NCBI GenBank assembly: GCA_013299115.1
Contig: JAAFKA010000006.1
Span: forward strand, 1 to 64,000
Length of the DNA: 64,000 nucleotides
DNA from: Cytophagales bacterium
GTDB lineage: Bacteria; Bacteroidota; Bacteroidia; Cytophagales; Thermoflexibacteraceae
Reading direction: 5' to 3'
In this document: positions 41,676 to 51,490 of the stretch, piece after piece
Numbering within the stretch: position 1 is the stretch's first letter
Layout of the letters: the number at the start of each line of letters is the position of its first letter
The notes under the pieces: generated by a model
What the model was told of the DNA's origin: nothing
The model's input: the letters and a program-made list of their open reading frames with translations, nothing else
The model's database searches: none
Position numbers and translations under genes: made by a program

Positions 41676-43025
41676 CTACTCCTGCCCCACAGCTTTTTTG
41701 TAAGTTTCCAAAGTTCTTGCTCTTGCCAATTCGTGTTTGACTATGGGTTGCGGATAGGTCTGGGTGCTGAGTTCTGGCACCCACTTTTTGATGTATTGCA
41801 GTTGCTTGTCAAATTTTTCGGCTTGGGTCGTAGGGTTAAAAATCCGAAAGTAAGGGGCAGCATCGCAGCCTGAACTTGCAGCCCATTGCCAACCGCCGTT
41901 GTTAGCAGAAAGGTCAAAATCTAACAATTTTTCGGCAAAATAAGCCTCGCCCCATCGCCAATCTATCAATAAGTGCTTAACAAGGAAACTTGCCGTAATC
42001 ATTCGTACCCTGTTGTGCATAAAACCTGTGGCGTTGAGTTCACGCATACCTGCGTCCACGATGGGGTAGCCTGTTTTGCCTTTGCACCACGCCTGAAATT
42101 CTTGCTCGTTGTTTCGCCACTCAATTCGGTCATACAAAGGTTTGAAAGCATGACCCACCACGTAAGGAAAATGCCACAAAATCATCATATAAAAATCTCG
42201 CCATATCAGTTCATTCAGCCAATTTTCGCTAAGGATTTTGCCTCGTCTTGCCAATTCTCTGATGCTTACCGTACCAAAACGGAGATGCACACTAAGCCTC
42301 GACGTGCCTTTGATAGCAGGAAAATCACGTTTTTCTCCATACTTTGCTATCAACTCATCGGCTACATTAGGCAAAGGAAATTCAGTTGCTACATTTGCAA
42401 ACTTCATGCTCTCCAAACTCAAGAAGGGTAGGGGAGGAGTTTGGTAAAAGTTTTGATAATATTTTTCTGTTGGGTAACTTTGCAAATAAAAATCATTCAA
42501 TTTGGCTTTCCACTTTCGACTGTAAGGTGTAAAGATGGTGTAAGGTTTGCCATCATCTTTCAAAATTTCACCTTTTTCAAAAATACACTGGTCTTTGAAA
42601 GAGTGAAAAGCTACGCCTTTTTTGGCAAGCCAAGCAGCTATTTGGGCATCTCTTTCCTTTGCATAAGGTTCGTAGTCGTGGTTGGTGTAAACAGAATTTA
42701 TTGCATAAGTTGCTAACAACTGTTCAAAAATTTCTTTGGGTTTGCCATAAAAAACTAACAAAGACGACCCCATTTTTTCTAATTCTTGCTTTAAGTCCTT
42801 GATAGTCTGATAGATAAAAATTATTCTTTTGTCTGTCCTGTCCTCGAGATAGTCCAAAATTTCGGTGTCAAAAATAAACAAAGGCAATACAGGCGTTGGG
42901 CTATTGATTTGGTTTTGGGCTTGACTTTGGATTTGATTTTGTGCTTCATTTTTTAGAGCATGATACAAACCTGCATTGTCGGCAAGTCGCAAATCTCTAC
43001 GGAACCAAAAAAGACTAAGTTGCAT
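41676..43025 (-). CDS. phrB: deoxyribodipyrimidine photolyase (class I CPD type)
   Basis: A 449-residue flavoprotein that repairs UV dimers with light. The N-terminal antenna domain begins LSLFWFRRDLRLADNAGLYH. The FAD-binding half has SRLSVHLRFGTVSIREL, TGYPIVDAGMRELNATGF, MHNRVRMITASFLVKHLL and NNGGWQWAASSGCDAAPYF. N-Q-S repeats at residues 27-40 (NQIQSQAQNQIN) form an unusual low-complexity insert. It might be a cryptochrome, but motif content fits photolyase. Confidence 0.9.
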   Translation of the reverse strand: MQLSLFWFRRDLRLADNAGLYHALKNEAQNQIQSQAQNQINSPTPVLPLFIFDTEILDYLEDRTDKRIIFIYQTIKDLKQELEKMGSSLLVFYGKPKEIFEQLLATYAINSVYTNHDYEPYAKERDAQIAAWLAKKGVAFHSFKDQCIFEKGEILKDDGKPYTIFTPYSRKWKAKLNDFYLQSYPTEKYYQNFYQTPPLPFLSLESMKFANVATEFPLPNVADELIAKYGEKRDFPAIKGTSRLSVHLRFGTVSIRELARRGKILSENWLNELIWRDFYMMILWHFPYVVGHAFKPLYDRIEWRNNEQEFQAWCKGKTGYPIVDAGMRELNATGFMHNRVRMITASFLVKHLLIDWRWGEAYFAEKLLDFDLSANNGGWQWAASSGCDAAPYFRIFNPTTQAEKFDKQLQYIKKWVPELSTQTYPQPIVKHELARARTLETYKKAVGQE

Positions 43026-43198
43026 ATCGTTTTTATTTTAGAACAATCCTACAACGAATTTTGTTATTGTTTCCTTAACTTTTGTATTTCTTCCTTAATT
43101 TTGGGTCAATTACAAGTAAAAAACTTTTTTAGGTAAAAAAATAGCTTCAATACTTAGATAGACCTACACACTACATTTTAATACCACACAAGCAACAA

Positions 43199-45115
43199 CT
43201 ATTCCTCTTGCGGTTCTACCAGCGTCATTTTATTGCGTTTCCACCAATGTTGAAACACCAAAATAGCCCAGATGTGGTTTTGTTCGTACAAGCCACCTTG
43301 CAACACTTTTTGTTTTAAGTCCTTGATATACTGCAAATTAAATACACCTTGTTCTTGTATAAAATCTTCAGCCAACAATTCATTAACCAAAGGGCGGAGA
43401 GAAGTCTGAAAACCTTTGACCAACGGCACATCAAACCCATGTTTGGGTCGGTGGTAGAGTTCGGCGGGCAACACCGAACGAAAAGCATCTTGCAAGATTT
43501 TTTTCTTGTGCGTAGAGTCTATTTTGTAGTGGGTGGGCAACGAAAAAGCAAAATCCACCACTCGGTAATCCATAAAAGGCTCTCTTACTTCTAAGGAGTT
43601 TGCCATAGACATAGAATCAACTTTGTGCAGCATATCGTTAGGCAACAAAAGGTGGCAATCTGTCCGCAAAACTTCGTTAAAGTCTTGTCCTTCAATGGCT
43701 TGCAAAATAGAAGCCTTGCGGTTTTTATAGTCCGTCAAAGCTATTTTGGCTTGCACCTCACCCGAAAACAAAGTGGGCAAATTGGTTTCAGGCATAAAAC
43801 TACTCAAAAACCAATACCTTTCTTGTGGGGCTAATTGGCTACTCTGCCCAAAACGGACTAATTGGCGGATTTTATTACTCCACGAACTATTGCGTGATTG
43901 GGGCAATTTTTCGAGCAAAGGCAACAGATTTTGAACCATTTTTTCCTTGAAACCTGCATTGCGAATCAAAAATTCGCCTTTGTATTTGTTGTAACCTGCA
44001 AAAATTTCGTCTGCCCCGTCACCTGACAAAGCTACGGTGATTTGCTTTTTTGTCCGTTGGCTTAAAATATAAAACGGAATGGCAGAGGAGTCAGCAAAAG
44101 GCTCACCAAAAAAATCTAAGAGTTTGTAAATAGCCTCGAACAAATCATCATTTGAAAGGCTAAAAACAGTGTGGTCTGTCTTAAATTTATTGGCAACCAA
44201 CTGGGCATATTGCGTTTCGTCAAAAAAAGATTCGTCTTTGTAGCCAATAGAAAAAGTTTTGAGGTTGTTGTGCAGTTTGGCAGCCAAAGCCGTAATGACC
44301 GAAGAGTCTATACCGCCACTCAAAAAAGCACCCAAAGGCACATCGGCAATCAATCGGGATTGTACGGCATCTTCGAGCAAAGTTACCAATTTTTTTTGTG
44401 CCTCTGCGTAGGTAGGCACAGGCGTAGGAGAAGTTTTGGTAATTGGCAACTCATAATATTGGTGAATTTGCAAATCTTTTTTGCGAATAATAGCATAATG
44501 GGCAGGTAGCAATTTGCGGATATGGCGGTAAATAGTGTGCGGGGCAGGAATATAATGCAGTTGGAAATACATAGCCAAAGCAGCAAAATCAAGCTGTTTC
44601 GGTGGGTTAAACTGCATGAGGGCATTCATTTCGGAGGCAAAAACAAACTTATCTTCGTCAAAATAATAGAGCAAAGGCTTGATACCCATTCTATCACGAG
44701 CCACAAAAAGAGTTTCGGCTGCGTGGTCATACACCGCAAAGGCAAAAAAACCTTGTAACCAATTCAAACATTTTTCTTTGTGTTTGATATACAAATAAAG
44801 CAAGACCTCCGTATCCGACTGGGTCTGAAAATTTACTCCTTCCTTTGCTAATTGCTCACGCAAGGGCTGAAAATTAAAAATTTCGCCATTGAATACTATC
44901 GTGAAATTGCCCGACTGGTCTGTCATCGGTTGATGAGCAGCCGAAGAAAGGTCTATGATAGACAAACGGCGATGCCCCAGCCCCACGCTGCCCTCGTGAA
45001 AAAGCCGACTGGCATCAGGACCTCGGTGTTCCATTGCCTCATTGACCGACTGCAAATGAATTTGGTGAATATCACCAATCATATTAAAAGAAAAAATACC
45101 GCTAATTCCGCACAT
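43199..45115 (-). CDS. asnB: asparagine synthetase (glutamine-hydrolysing)
   Basis: A 638-residue enzyme that makes asparagine from aspartate, ATP and glutamine. It starts MCGISGIFSFN with the catalytic Cys2 of the class II glutaminase (residues 1-210). The synthetase half has the PP-loop AFLSGGIDSSVITALAA. The 128-residue N-terminal part and a segment around residues 123-191 are duplicated elsewhere in the array. On the minus strand a TACCTTGC-like -7 box lies about 45 bp upstream. Confidence 0.93.
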   Translation of the reverse strand: MCGISGIFSFNMIGDIHQIHLQSVNEAMEHRGPDASRLFHEGSVGLGHRRLSIIDLSSAAHQPMTDQSGNFTIVFNGEIFNFQPLREQLAKEGVNFQTQSDTEVLLYLYIKHKEKCLNWLQGFFAFAVYDHAAETLFVARDRMGIKPLLYYFDEDKFVFASEMNALMQFNPPKQLDFAALAMYFQLHYIPAPHTIYRHIRKLLPAHYAIIRKKDLQIHQYYELPITKTSPTPVPTYAEAQKKLVTLLEDAVQSRLIADVPLGAFLSGGIDSSVITALAAKLHNNLKTFSIGYKDESFFDETQYAQLVANKFKTDHTVFSLSNDDLFEAIYKLLDFFGEPFADSSAIPFYILSQRTKKQITVALSGDGADEIFAGYNKYKGEFLIRNAGFKEKMVQNLLPLLEKLPQSRNSSWSNKIRQLVRFGQSSQLAPQERYWFLSSFMPETNLPTLFSGEVQAKIALTDYKNRKASILQAIEGQDFNEVLRTDCHLLLPNDMLHKVDSMSMANSLEVREPFMDYRVVDFAFSLPTHYKIDSTHKKKILQDAFRSVLPAELYHRPKHGFDVPLVKGFQTSLRPLVNELLAEDFIQEQGVFNLQYIKDLKQKVLQGGLYEQNHIWAILVFQHWWKRNKMTLVEPQEE

Positions 45116-45193
45116 TTTGTTAGCCTTTGTTTATTGGTCTTTTTGTAGCTGGCAAGGTAGGAGTTTTGAGGGAATTAAGCAAAGTTTTAAATA

Positions 45194-45233
45194 AAACCCT
45201 TGCCTTACTTTGTAAAAAGTAAAACAAGGGTTT
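45194..45233. terminator. hairpin terminator of the first T9SS gene
   Basis: AAACCCTTG (45194-45202) pairs with CAAGGGTTT (45225-45233), with an inner stem TTACTTTG/AAGTAA. It follows the minus-strand gene's stop. The segment is duplicated at 54527-54566. Confidence 0.65.
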
Positions 45234-45260
45234 AGCAGAAATGCAATGACGACTTCGTGC

Positions 45261-47063
45261 CTATTTTTCTATAACCAATCTTTTTTGACTTACGCCTTGT
45301 TGGGTAATTATTTTTACATAATATACTCCTTTGCTAAGGTTTTGCAGGTCTATGGTTTGGTTGTTACCTGCGGTGTTTTCTCCACTTAACAGCACTACGC
45401 CCAATTCATTCATAATTTGGTAACTATAGCTTTGTTTGGTCGCATTTTCATCAAAGCCCAAAGTCAGGCTATTTTCGGCAGGATTAGGGAATAGACGCAT
45501 GGGGACAAAAGATGAACCACAATCCATTGCATACACTACACTGGCATTGCCACCTACTCCACAATCATTTTGAATACCTGCCATAACTGTATAACTCGTA
45601 TTGGCTGCCAACATTTGATAAGTGGCTGTTTGTCCTCTTGCCCAAACTAACCGCATGAGTGGGCTACTGTTCCAAACGTACATAGAATTTTGTCCGAAAG
45701 TGTTGGGTGGAACAGAGGCAAAAAAAGTAACATAAGTGTCGGCACAGATAGTATTAGGGTCATTCATAAACTCAATTGGGGCAATAGTAAACTCTGGACT
45801 GCCTGTATAGAAAGTAACCGAAGCAGGGTTGCTTCTACCGCCACAGTTGTTTTCGGCAACTACACTTACAGTAACCGAACCATTTTGGCTTTTACCAAAT
45901 ACTTCTAAAGAGGGTGTAGAGGTTACTAAGATATTGCTCCCTAACACACGAGAGTTGCCAATAGTCCACCGATAACGGACTGGGTTGCCTGTGGTGGGTG
46001 TGGTGGCTGTTAAAATAAAATTATTGTCGCCACAAAGTCCGTTGCGAGGAAAGCTGGTAAAGGTCATGTTATTGATAGGTACTAAACTGACGGTTACCGT
46101 TTTGGTAGCCACCTGCGTAGCACCGCAGCCGAAGTTGGCGGTGAGGGTGGCAGTTACGCCAGAGGTGATGGGGGCTGCACCACCAGCAGCATTAGAAGGT
46201 ACTAAGGTAGCTTCAGGGGTGGTAGTCGTTAGGGTCAAGGTATTGGTGGGCGTATTGGCAAAAGCCCAGCCACTGCCCGCAGGCACAGCCCAACTGTAAG
46301 ACGTGGCACCTGCCACGGCTGCCGCCGACAAACCTACCGAAGTGCTGCTGCCACACTCCACTTGGGCGGGGGAGGCTGCAAAGTTTTGAATGGTGGGAAT
46401 GGTGCGGGTAAATACCAATTCATCTGACCAATCACTATAATAAACTCCTCCGTTTGTGCCACATTGGAAATGTTTTGCTCTTACTCTTACTACACCACCT
46501 GTACATTTAGAAGGTTTTAATTTGATTTCATTATTATCTGTACGCCCTACAACTGTCCACCCAACAGGGTATTGCCATTCAAAAAAACTTGCCAAAGCAT
46601 TACTTCCTCCTGATATAGTAGGTGGATTTACCACTACACCAATTACTTCTTCAAAACCAATAGGAACATTGGTAGAATAATTAGCTTGAATGGCTGTAGG
46701 CTGTCTACCATTTAACGAAATAATATCTACAATCAAGGTAGGAGATGTTACTGTACAATTGACTGTTTGTTGGAATTCATTTACATAACTCCCTGTTCCT
46801 ACTGCTGTTATGCTTCCTTTTTGGGTAGTATTTTTCCAAGTAACAACACATACGGAACCATTACGAACAACAGTTTGTGCCTCGCCTGATACATTCCAAT
46901 TATATTGAAGATTCCCACATTGACCAGACCCAGTAGCTGTATAGGTAATTGGAATATCAGGACAGACATTCGTACTCAGTCCTGAAACAGAAATTTGAGC
47001 ATAGCAAGGCAGATATAAGTAAAATGCCAGCAAAGAAATAATTAGAAATTTGAAATTGAACAT
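45261..47063 (-). CDS. T9SS-secreted surface protein, full copy 1
   Basis: A 600-residue secreted protein. Signal peptide (MFNFKFLIISLLAFYLYLPC...YAQ), then several Ig/PKD-like beta-sandwich domains (Gly/Thr/Asn-rich, with C-x-G motifs) and a C-terminal type A sorting domain (PNPAENSLTLGF...GVYYVKIITQQG...RLVIEK). The last about 250 residues, from MTFTSFPRNGLCGDNN, are nearly identical to the second full copy, while the N-terminal half differs. It is co-transcribed with the beta-barrel gene upstream (13-bp gap) and lies at the array edge next to asnB. It probably acts as a surface adhesin or recognition protein, which is inference. Confidence 0.85.
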   Translation of the reverse strand: MFNFKFLIISLLAFYLYLPCYAQISVSGLSTNVCPDIPITYTATGSGQCGNLQYNWNVSGEAQTVVRNGSVCVVTWKNTTQKGSITAVGTGSYVNEFQQTVNCTVTSPTLIVDIISLNGRQPTAIQANYSTNVPIGFEEVIGVVVNPPTISGGSNALASFFEWQYPVGWTVVGRTDNNEIKLKPSKCTGGVVRVRAKHFQCGTNGGVYYSDWSDELVFTRTIPTIQNFAASPAQVECGSSTSVGLSAAAVAGATSYSWAVPAGSGWAFANTPTNTLTLTTTTPEATLVPSNAAGGAAPITSGVTATLTANFGCGATQVATKTVTVSLVPINNMTFTSFPRNGLCGDNNFILTATTPTTGNPVRYRWTIGNSRVLGSNILVTSTPSLEVFGKSQNGSVTVSVVAENNCGGRSNPASVTFYTGSPEFTIAPIEFMNDPNTICADTYVTFFASVPPNTFGQNSMYVWNSSPLMRLVWARGQTATYQMLAANTSYTVMAGIQNDCGVGGNASVVYAMDCGSSFVPMRLFPNPAENSLTLGFDENATKQSYSYQIMNELGVVLLSGENTAGNNQTIDLQNLSKGVYYVKIITQQGVSQKRLVIEK

Positions 47064-47076
47064 GATATATAATTGG

Positions 47077-47799
47077 TTAGAAATAAAAACTTACATAAAC
47101 TCCCCCCAAATAGCTTAGATTACTTGATAAACTAAAACTACTTAAGTCAGGTGCTTCGGTATAGACATTGTTTATTGTGCTACTCAATTTGCTAGTAAAA
47201 AATATACCAGCTATATTTAATGAAGTTTCGGCACTTACCGACCACCTTGGGGTAATAAAATATTTTGTACCCATAAATCCTTTGACTCCCATGATGTGAG
47301 ATATACTTTTAGTTGTAACCATATCTGTAGTTTGGTAGGATTTATCTGTTGTTCTGTCATAACCAATAGAATAGTATAAGTCATGACCGTAAAAGAATTG
47401 CCACTTATGAAATAACTTTTGATACTCATACCCAAAACCTATTAGAGCAGTGAGAGTAGTGCCATCATAAAGAGAAGTAGCAATACTATTCACTGTACCA
47501 TTGCCGTTAAATATTCTTTTGGTTTGTCCATCAGGAGTTACATCAGAAAAACTTAGTAAAGCAAATAATCTATAAGCACGATATTTTGTTATCAACTGTC
47601 CTTTGGGGTATTTCTCTACATTTTTACGAAAAAAAACACTTTGTTTGTTGCCACTATTCCAGTTCAGCAAAGGCAGAACATTGTAGGCTATTTCCCACGT
47701 GAGCCTGTCCATGTCTTTCTTTTTGGTGCTGTCTTGGGTCTGTGCTTGTGCATATAACGTGGCGAACAAACAGACGAAAATTAAAAGGTACTTTTTCAT
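47077..47799 (-). CDS. small outer-membrane beta-barrel protein, unit 1
   Basis: A 240-residue barrel paralogue. Signal peptide MKKYLLIFVCLFATLYAQA, then the conserved TQDSTKKKDMDRLTWEIAYN region, FRKNVEKYPKGQLITKYRAY, GYEYQKLFHKWQFFYGHDLY and a terminal FYF. The pattern of alternating hydrophobic strands and C-terminal aromatic residue fits a small outer-membrane barrel. Six paralogues occur in the window, with conserved N-termini and variable loops. It is transcribed with the T9SS gene downstream. Confidence 0.75.
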   Translation of the reverse strand: MKKYLLIFVCLFATLYAQAQTQDSTKKKDMDRLTWEIAYNVLPLLNWNSGNKQSVFFRKNVEKYPKGQLITKYRAYRLFALLSFSDVTPDGQTKRIFNGNGTVNSIATSLYDGTTLTALIGFGYEYQKLFHKWQFFYGHDLYYSIGYDRTTDKSYQTTDMVTTKSISHIMGVKGFMGTKYFITPRWSVSAETSLNIAGIFFTSKLSSTINNVYTEAPDLSSFSLSSNLSYLGGVYVSFYF

Positions 47800-47840
47800 T
47801 TGGTGTTTTATGTTTAGAAACTATTTGCAAAATTGCGGTG

Positions 47841-47848
47841 CAAAGGTA
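47841..47848 (-). promoter_or_regulatory. -7 box of the unit 1 barrel-T9SS operon
   Basis: On the minus strand TACCTTTG followed by CACCGCAA, about 45 bp before the barrel ATG. The same TACCTTTG or TAAGTTTG + CACCGCAA sequence stands at the same place before all six barrel genes. Confidence 0.6.
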
Positions 47849-47993
47849 GTTTTTTGTTTTTTTAGTTGGGTGTTATGTTTTGTTAAAAATTAACCCCGCA
47901 AAAGTAAGTAAAAAAATAATAGCTGATAGCCACCTAAAAGGTGGCAACTTTGTAACCTTTTTAGTAACATTGCAGCAGAAAAAAAACTGAATT

Positions 47994-48392
47994 ATGAAAA
48001 TAGGGGACAAACTAAGGCACTTTCGCACTAAAAAAGGAATTTCTCAAGAAACTCTTGCACACTTGTTAGGTATAGAACGAAACAGCTATCTCAAAATGGA
48101 ACATGGCAAAACCAATGTAAATTGGGAAAGATTAGAACAGATTGTAAAAATTTTGGAGGTAGATGTGTGGGAGTTTTTGACACATGGAGAAAAGCAAATT
48201 GTGTATGTGAATACAGATAACAATGGACAAATTACGAATAGTGGCAACATCAATGTGTATAACCAGAAAGAAGACCTTGCAGAAAAATACAAAGCCTTAG
48301 AAATTAAATTGGCTGTTTTAGAAGAAAGAAATAGCCGTTTGGAGGCTGAAAATGAATTTTATAAGAAAATTTTAGAGGGAAGGAATAGGTAA
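47994..48392 (+). CDS. XRE-family regulator with C-terminal coiled coil, unit 1
   Basis: 132 residues. HTH_3 domain at about 1-60 (LRHFRTKKGISQETLAHLLG, IERNSYLKMEHGKTNVNWER), a linker and a coiled coil at about 90-130 (ALEIKLAVLEERNSRLEAE). It is divergent from the barrel gene of unit 1. A palindrome GCCACCT-AAA-AGGTGGC at 47929-47945 sits before it. Likely a DNA-binding regulator of the divergent promoter, by position only. Confidence 0.85.
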   Translation: MKIGDKLRHFRTKKGISQETLAHLLGIERNSYLKMEHGKTNVNWERLEQIVKILEVDVWEFLTHGEKQIVYVNTDNNGQITNSGNINVYNQKEDLAEKYKALEIKLAVLEERNSRLEAENEFYKKILEGRNR

Positions 48393-49216
48393 GACGTGGC
48401 ACCTGCCACGGCTGCTGCCGACAAACCTACCGAAGTGCTGCTGCCACACTCCACTTGGGCGGGGGAGGCTGCAAAGTTTTGAATGGTGGGAATGGTGCGG
48501 GTAACAGGCACTGCAAACCAATCACTGTAATAGTTTCCTTGTGGGTCGTTAGGATTACCACAAGCCGAAATTACACCACGCACCCTGATATTGCCACCTG
48601 TGCAACGGTCTGGGGTAACATTTACCGTTGTGCCTGTCTGTCCACCTACAAAAGTCCAGTTTGCGGGGATTTGCCACTGGTAAAAAGAGGCTTCATATTG
48701 TTTATTGGTGTATTTGATAAACATCTTTTCTATAGACAAGGTTAGCTGCCGAGTATCACCAATTACTGTGCTAAAAGAAGTTACAGGGTCGTTGTTACTC
48801 GTAGAGTTAGTAAAGACAATAACCATGTTTTTGGGTTGCTCACCTGCAAGAGAACGAATAGCAATCTCAATAGTTTGCCCATTAGATGAGGTGCTGAGAG
48901 AAGAACAACTACTGCCACAACTGGCATTAAGTCGCAATTTGCCTAATTCGGTTGTATTATTCCATACTACATAACCAATTAATTTGCCACCTTCTACTTT
49001 TTGGCTAATTAATGTACCATTAGTGGGTGTAAAAATGGGAGTGCAACTTCCAATACCGCAACCAGTTTGAGTTGGAGGGGTTGCTTCGTATTTGTATTGC
49101 TGACCTGGGCATACACCATTGTCATCTCCTGAAATAGTCCATTGTGCGGAGAGTTTTGAATTGAATAAAAGCATCAAGAGTGATGCGAACAAGAAATTTA
49201 ACTTGTAATTTTTCAT
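48359..49216 (-). pseudogene. truncated T9SS surface gene of unit 2 (N-terminal cassette only)
   Basis: Signal peptide (MKNYKLNFLFASLLMLLFNS...LSAQ) and two beta domains are intact, but the gene ends after AAAVAGATSY and the last codons come from the opposite strand of the XRE gene's 3' end (LFLPSKIFL). No sorting domain follows. The last about 40 residues (TIPTIQNFAASPAQVECGSS and on) are shared with full copy 1. It is a 3'-truncated copy and could be a silent donor. Confidence 0.85.
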
Positions 49217-49257
49217 AATTTGAATTTGGTTTAATTGAAAATAAAATAGAGAGAAAA

Positions 49258-49941
49258 TTAGAAATGAAAACTTGCAAATATTGCGTTTAAATAATAGAAA
49301 GTAGCAAAGAACTCCACCCTGCTTACATCATAATTACGTCCTTTGGTTGGTAATTCTTCGAGCATATTATTTATTAATGTTGCTCGACTATACAAGGCTG
49401 TTTCCGTTGAAATAGAAAATCGTGGGCTTATAAAATACTTAAACCCCAAAAAAGGCTTTATACCAAGTGAGTTATTAAATGATTTATATGTTGATTGTTC
49501 TTGCATACTAAAATAGTTTGTAGTTTTTGAATACCTTAATTGGTATTCAAAATCATAGCCATAATAAAACTGCCACTTATTAAAAACTTGTTGATATTCA
49601 TAACCCACTTGAATATTTAAATCAAAGGTATTACTCTCTTGGTCATTAAAATTTTTAGTATTATCAAATTGGCGAGGGTTATTGTAGAAATATACGCCCC
49701 CCATTAAACGATAAGCCCTATATTTAGGAGTCAAAGAGCCTTTTGAATATTTTTCTATATTCTTTCTTGTCAAAAGTCCTAAATATGAGGTATTGGATTT
49801 CCAATTCAACAAAGGCAGGGCATTATAAGCTATTTCCCATGTGAGCCTGTCTATGTCTTTTTTCTTGGTGCTGTCTTGGGTTTGTGCTTGTGCGTATAGC
49901 GTGGCGAGCAAGCAGACGAAAATTAAAAGGTACTTTTTCAT
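49258..49941 (-). CDS. small outer-membrane beta-barrel protein, unit 2
   Basis: A 227-residue barrel paralogue. Same N-terminus (MKKYLLIFVCLLATLYAQAQ) and TQDSTKKKDIDRLTWEIAYN region; the middle differs. It ends NAIFASFHF. TAAGTTTG (minus strand, 49983-49990) plus CACCGCAA is its -7 box. Confidence 0.75.
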   Translation of the reverse strand: MKKYLLIFVCLLATLYAQAQTQDSTKKKDIDRLTWEIAYNALPLLNWKSNTSYLGLLTRKNIEKYSKGSLTPKYRAYRLMGGVYFYNNPRQFDNTKNFNDQESNTFDLNIQVGYEYQQVFNKWQFYYGYDFEYQLRYSKTTNYFSMQEQSTYKSFNNSLGIKPFLGFKYFISPRFSISTETALYSRATLINNMLEELPTKGRNYDVSRVEFFATFYYLNAIFASFHF

Positions 49942-49982
49942 TTGGTTTTATCTATTTTTAAGTTTGTTGCAAAATTGCGGTG

Positions 49983-49990
49983 CAAACTTA
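49983..49990 (-). promoter_or_regulatory. -7 box of unit 2
   Basis: Minus-strand TAAGTTTG followed by CACCGCAA about 40 bp before the barrel ATG. A second, weaker copy (CACCTTTGCACCGCAA) lies about 90 bp further upstream. Confidence 0.55.
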
Positions 49991-50187
49991 GGTGTTTTTA
50001 TTGGTAAGAAAAGGTTAAAAAATGTTAGTATTTGTTAGATTTTCTTAAAATTTCTTACCTCGTACTTTTTGCGGTGCAAAGGTGGAAAATATTTATGGGG
50101 TGGTTGGCACAAAAAAAGAATAATAAAATTCCTTTTTTGTATATTATTATTCCAAAAATATTTGTAAATTTGAAAAAAATTACAGTT

Positions 50188-50570
50188 ATGTCAATTAATT
50201 CACGTATTCGAACATTTAGAGAAGCCAAAGGCTTGAAACAACAAAGAATGGCGGATTTGCTAAACATTAGCCAAACAACTTACAACAAAATAGAAAATGA
50301 GCAAACCAAAATAAAGATTGATATTTTGATAAAAATTGCCGAAATCTTGGAAGTTACATGGATGATTTAGTAACCAATGATGGCAATACGAATATTCAAT
50401 GCCAAAATGAAAATGCTAATATCAATAACCAACCTACTTTTAATAACGACTTTTTAGAGATGAAGCAACTCTACGAAAGGTTATTAGAGGCTGAAAAAGC
50501 TATTTCTGCTCAAAAAGATAAAAGAATACAAGAATTGGAGGAGTTGTTAAGGCGGAAAGAGAGTAATTAG
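50188..50570 (+). pseudogene. XRE-family regulator of unit 2, frameshifted
   Basis: The HTH part reads MSINSRIRTFREAKGLKQQR ... IAEILEVT and then goes out of frame at GTTACATGG, where the intact paralogue at 53631 has GTTACACTGG. One C is missing, at about 50357. The coiled-coil half (DDLVTNDGNTNIQCQ...) continues in the next frame to 50570. Otherwise the two genes are almost identical, so the frameshift is probably recent. Confidence 0.85.
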
Positions 50571-50588
50571 AAATTTGAAATTAAACAT
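50565..50588 (-). pseudogene. remnant of a T9SS gene start (unit 3)
   Basis: On the minus strand from 50588 ATG TTT AAT TTC AAA TTT CTA ATT can be read, the first codons (MFNFKFLI) of full copy 1. It then runs into the XRE 3' end. The rest of the gene is deleted. Confidence 0.75.
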
Positions 50589-50602
50589 GATTATATAATT
50601 GG

Positions 50603-51322
50603 TTAAAAATGAAAACTAACAAATACAGCACTCAAATAGCTAAAAGAGGCATATATTCGCATTCCGCTTAACTCAGGTATACCTGTTTTTGGAATTCCAG
50701 CAACTATGGAATCTAAAGTGGACGTGGAATGTATAATACCAGTATGCAAAGAAGTTTCTGTTGATACAGAAAAGTGTTTGTTTACAAAATATTTAAATCC
50801 CAAAAAAGGATTTATTGCAACAGCATAAGAAGAATGTTTATTTGTAACTTCTTCTTTTGTTGAAATGTTGGTGTCTGTTTCTCGCCTATAATAGTAACTT
50901 AAAGCAAGGTTGGAACCATAGTAAAATTGCCAACGGTTAAATACTTGTTGATATTCATAGCCTGCACTAAGTACTGAATTAAAATAAGTTGCATCAGTAA
51001 AAGAAGTTGCATAACCTCCTGTTGTGCCATTATAAATTCTTGAGTTGGGGTAATTAGGATTATTGTTCCAAAAACTAAAAGTAGCTTTCAGTCTATACGC
51101 CCTATGTTTAACCGTCAGTTGCCCTTTCGGATACTTCTCTACATTTTTTCGAAACAAAATACTTTGCTCACTGCCACCATTCCAGTTCAATAAAGGCAGG
51201 GCATTATAAGCTATTTCCCATGTGAGCCTGTCCATGTCTTTCTTTTTGGTGCTGTCTTGGGTCTGTGCTTGTGCGTATAGTGTGGCGAACAAGCAGACGA
51301 AAATTAAAAGGTACTTTTTCAT
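50603..51322 (-). CDS. small outer-membrane beta-barrel protein, unit 3
   Basis: A 239-residue barrel paralogue. The ATG at 51322 begins MKKYLLIFVCLFATLYAQAQ; the upstream in-frame Met lies in the promoter side. It contains QSILFRKNVEKYPKGQLTVK, GYEYQQVFNRWQFYYGS and KPFLGFKYF-like blocks and ends YLSAVFVSFHF. Confidence 0.75.
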   Translation of the reverse strand: MKKYLLIFVCLFATLYAQAQTQDSTKKKDMDRLTWEIAYNALPLLNWNGGSEQSILFRKNVEKYPKGQLTVKHRAYRLKATFSFWNNNPNYPNSRIYNGTTGGYATSFTDATYFNSVLSAGYEYQQVFNRWQFYYGSNLALSYYYRRETDTNISTKEEVTNKHSSYAVAINPFLGFKYFVNKHFSVSTETSLHTGIIHSTSTLDSIVAGIPKTGIPELSGMRIYASFSYLSAVFVSFHF

Positions 51323-51362
51323 TTGGTGTTTTATGTTTAAAACTATTTGCAAAATTGCGGTG

Positions 51363-51370
51363 CAAAGGTA
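51363..51370 (-). promoter_or_regulatory. -7 box of unit 3
   Basis: Minus-strand TACCTTTG followed by CACCGCAA, about 40 bp before the barrel ATG, as in unit 1. Confidence 0.55.
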
Positions 51371-51490
51371 GTTTTTTGCTTTTTTAGTTGGGTGTTATGT
51401 TTTGTTAAATTTTTGGCAATACCTTACTTGGTTTTTGCGGTGCAAAGGTGAGTATAAGATTTTAAACCATTGCAAATAAAATCAGATAAA

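Noticed and set aside
45985-46299. A protein-coding gene on the + strand
   Set aside because: It is a GC-rich antisense shadow of the T9SS gene with valine- and proline-rich composition, and it recurs only where the T9SS gene recurs.
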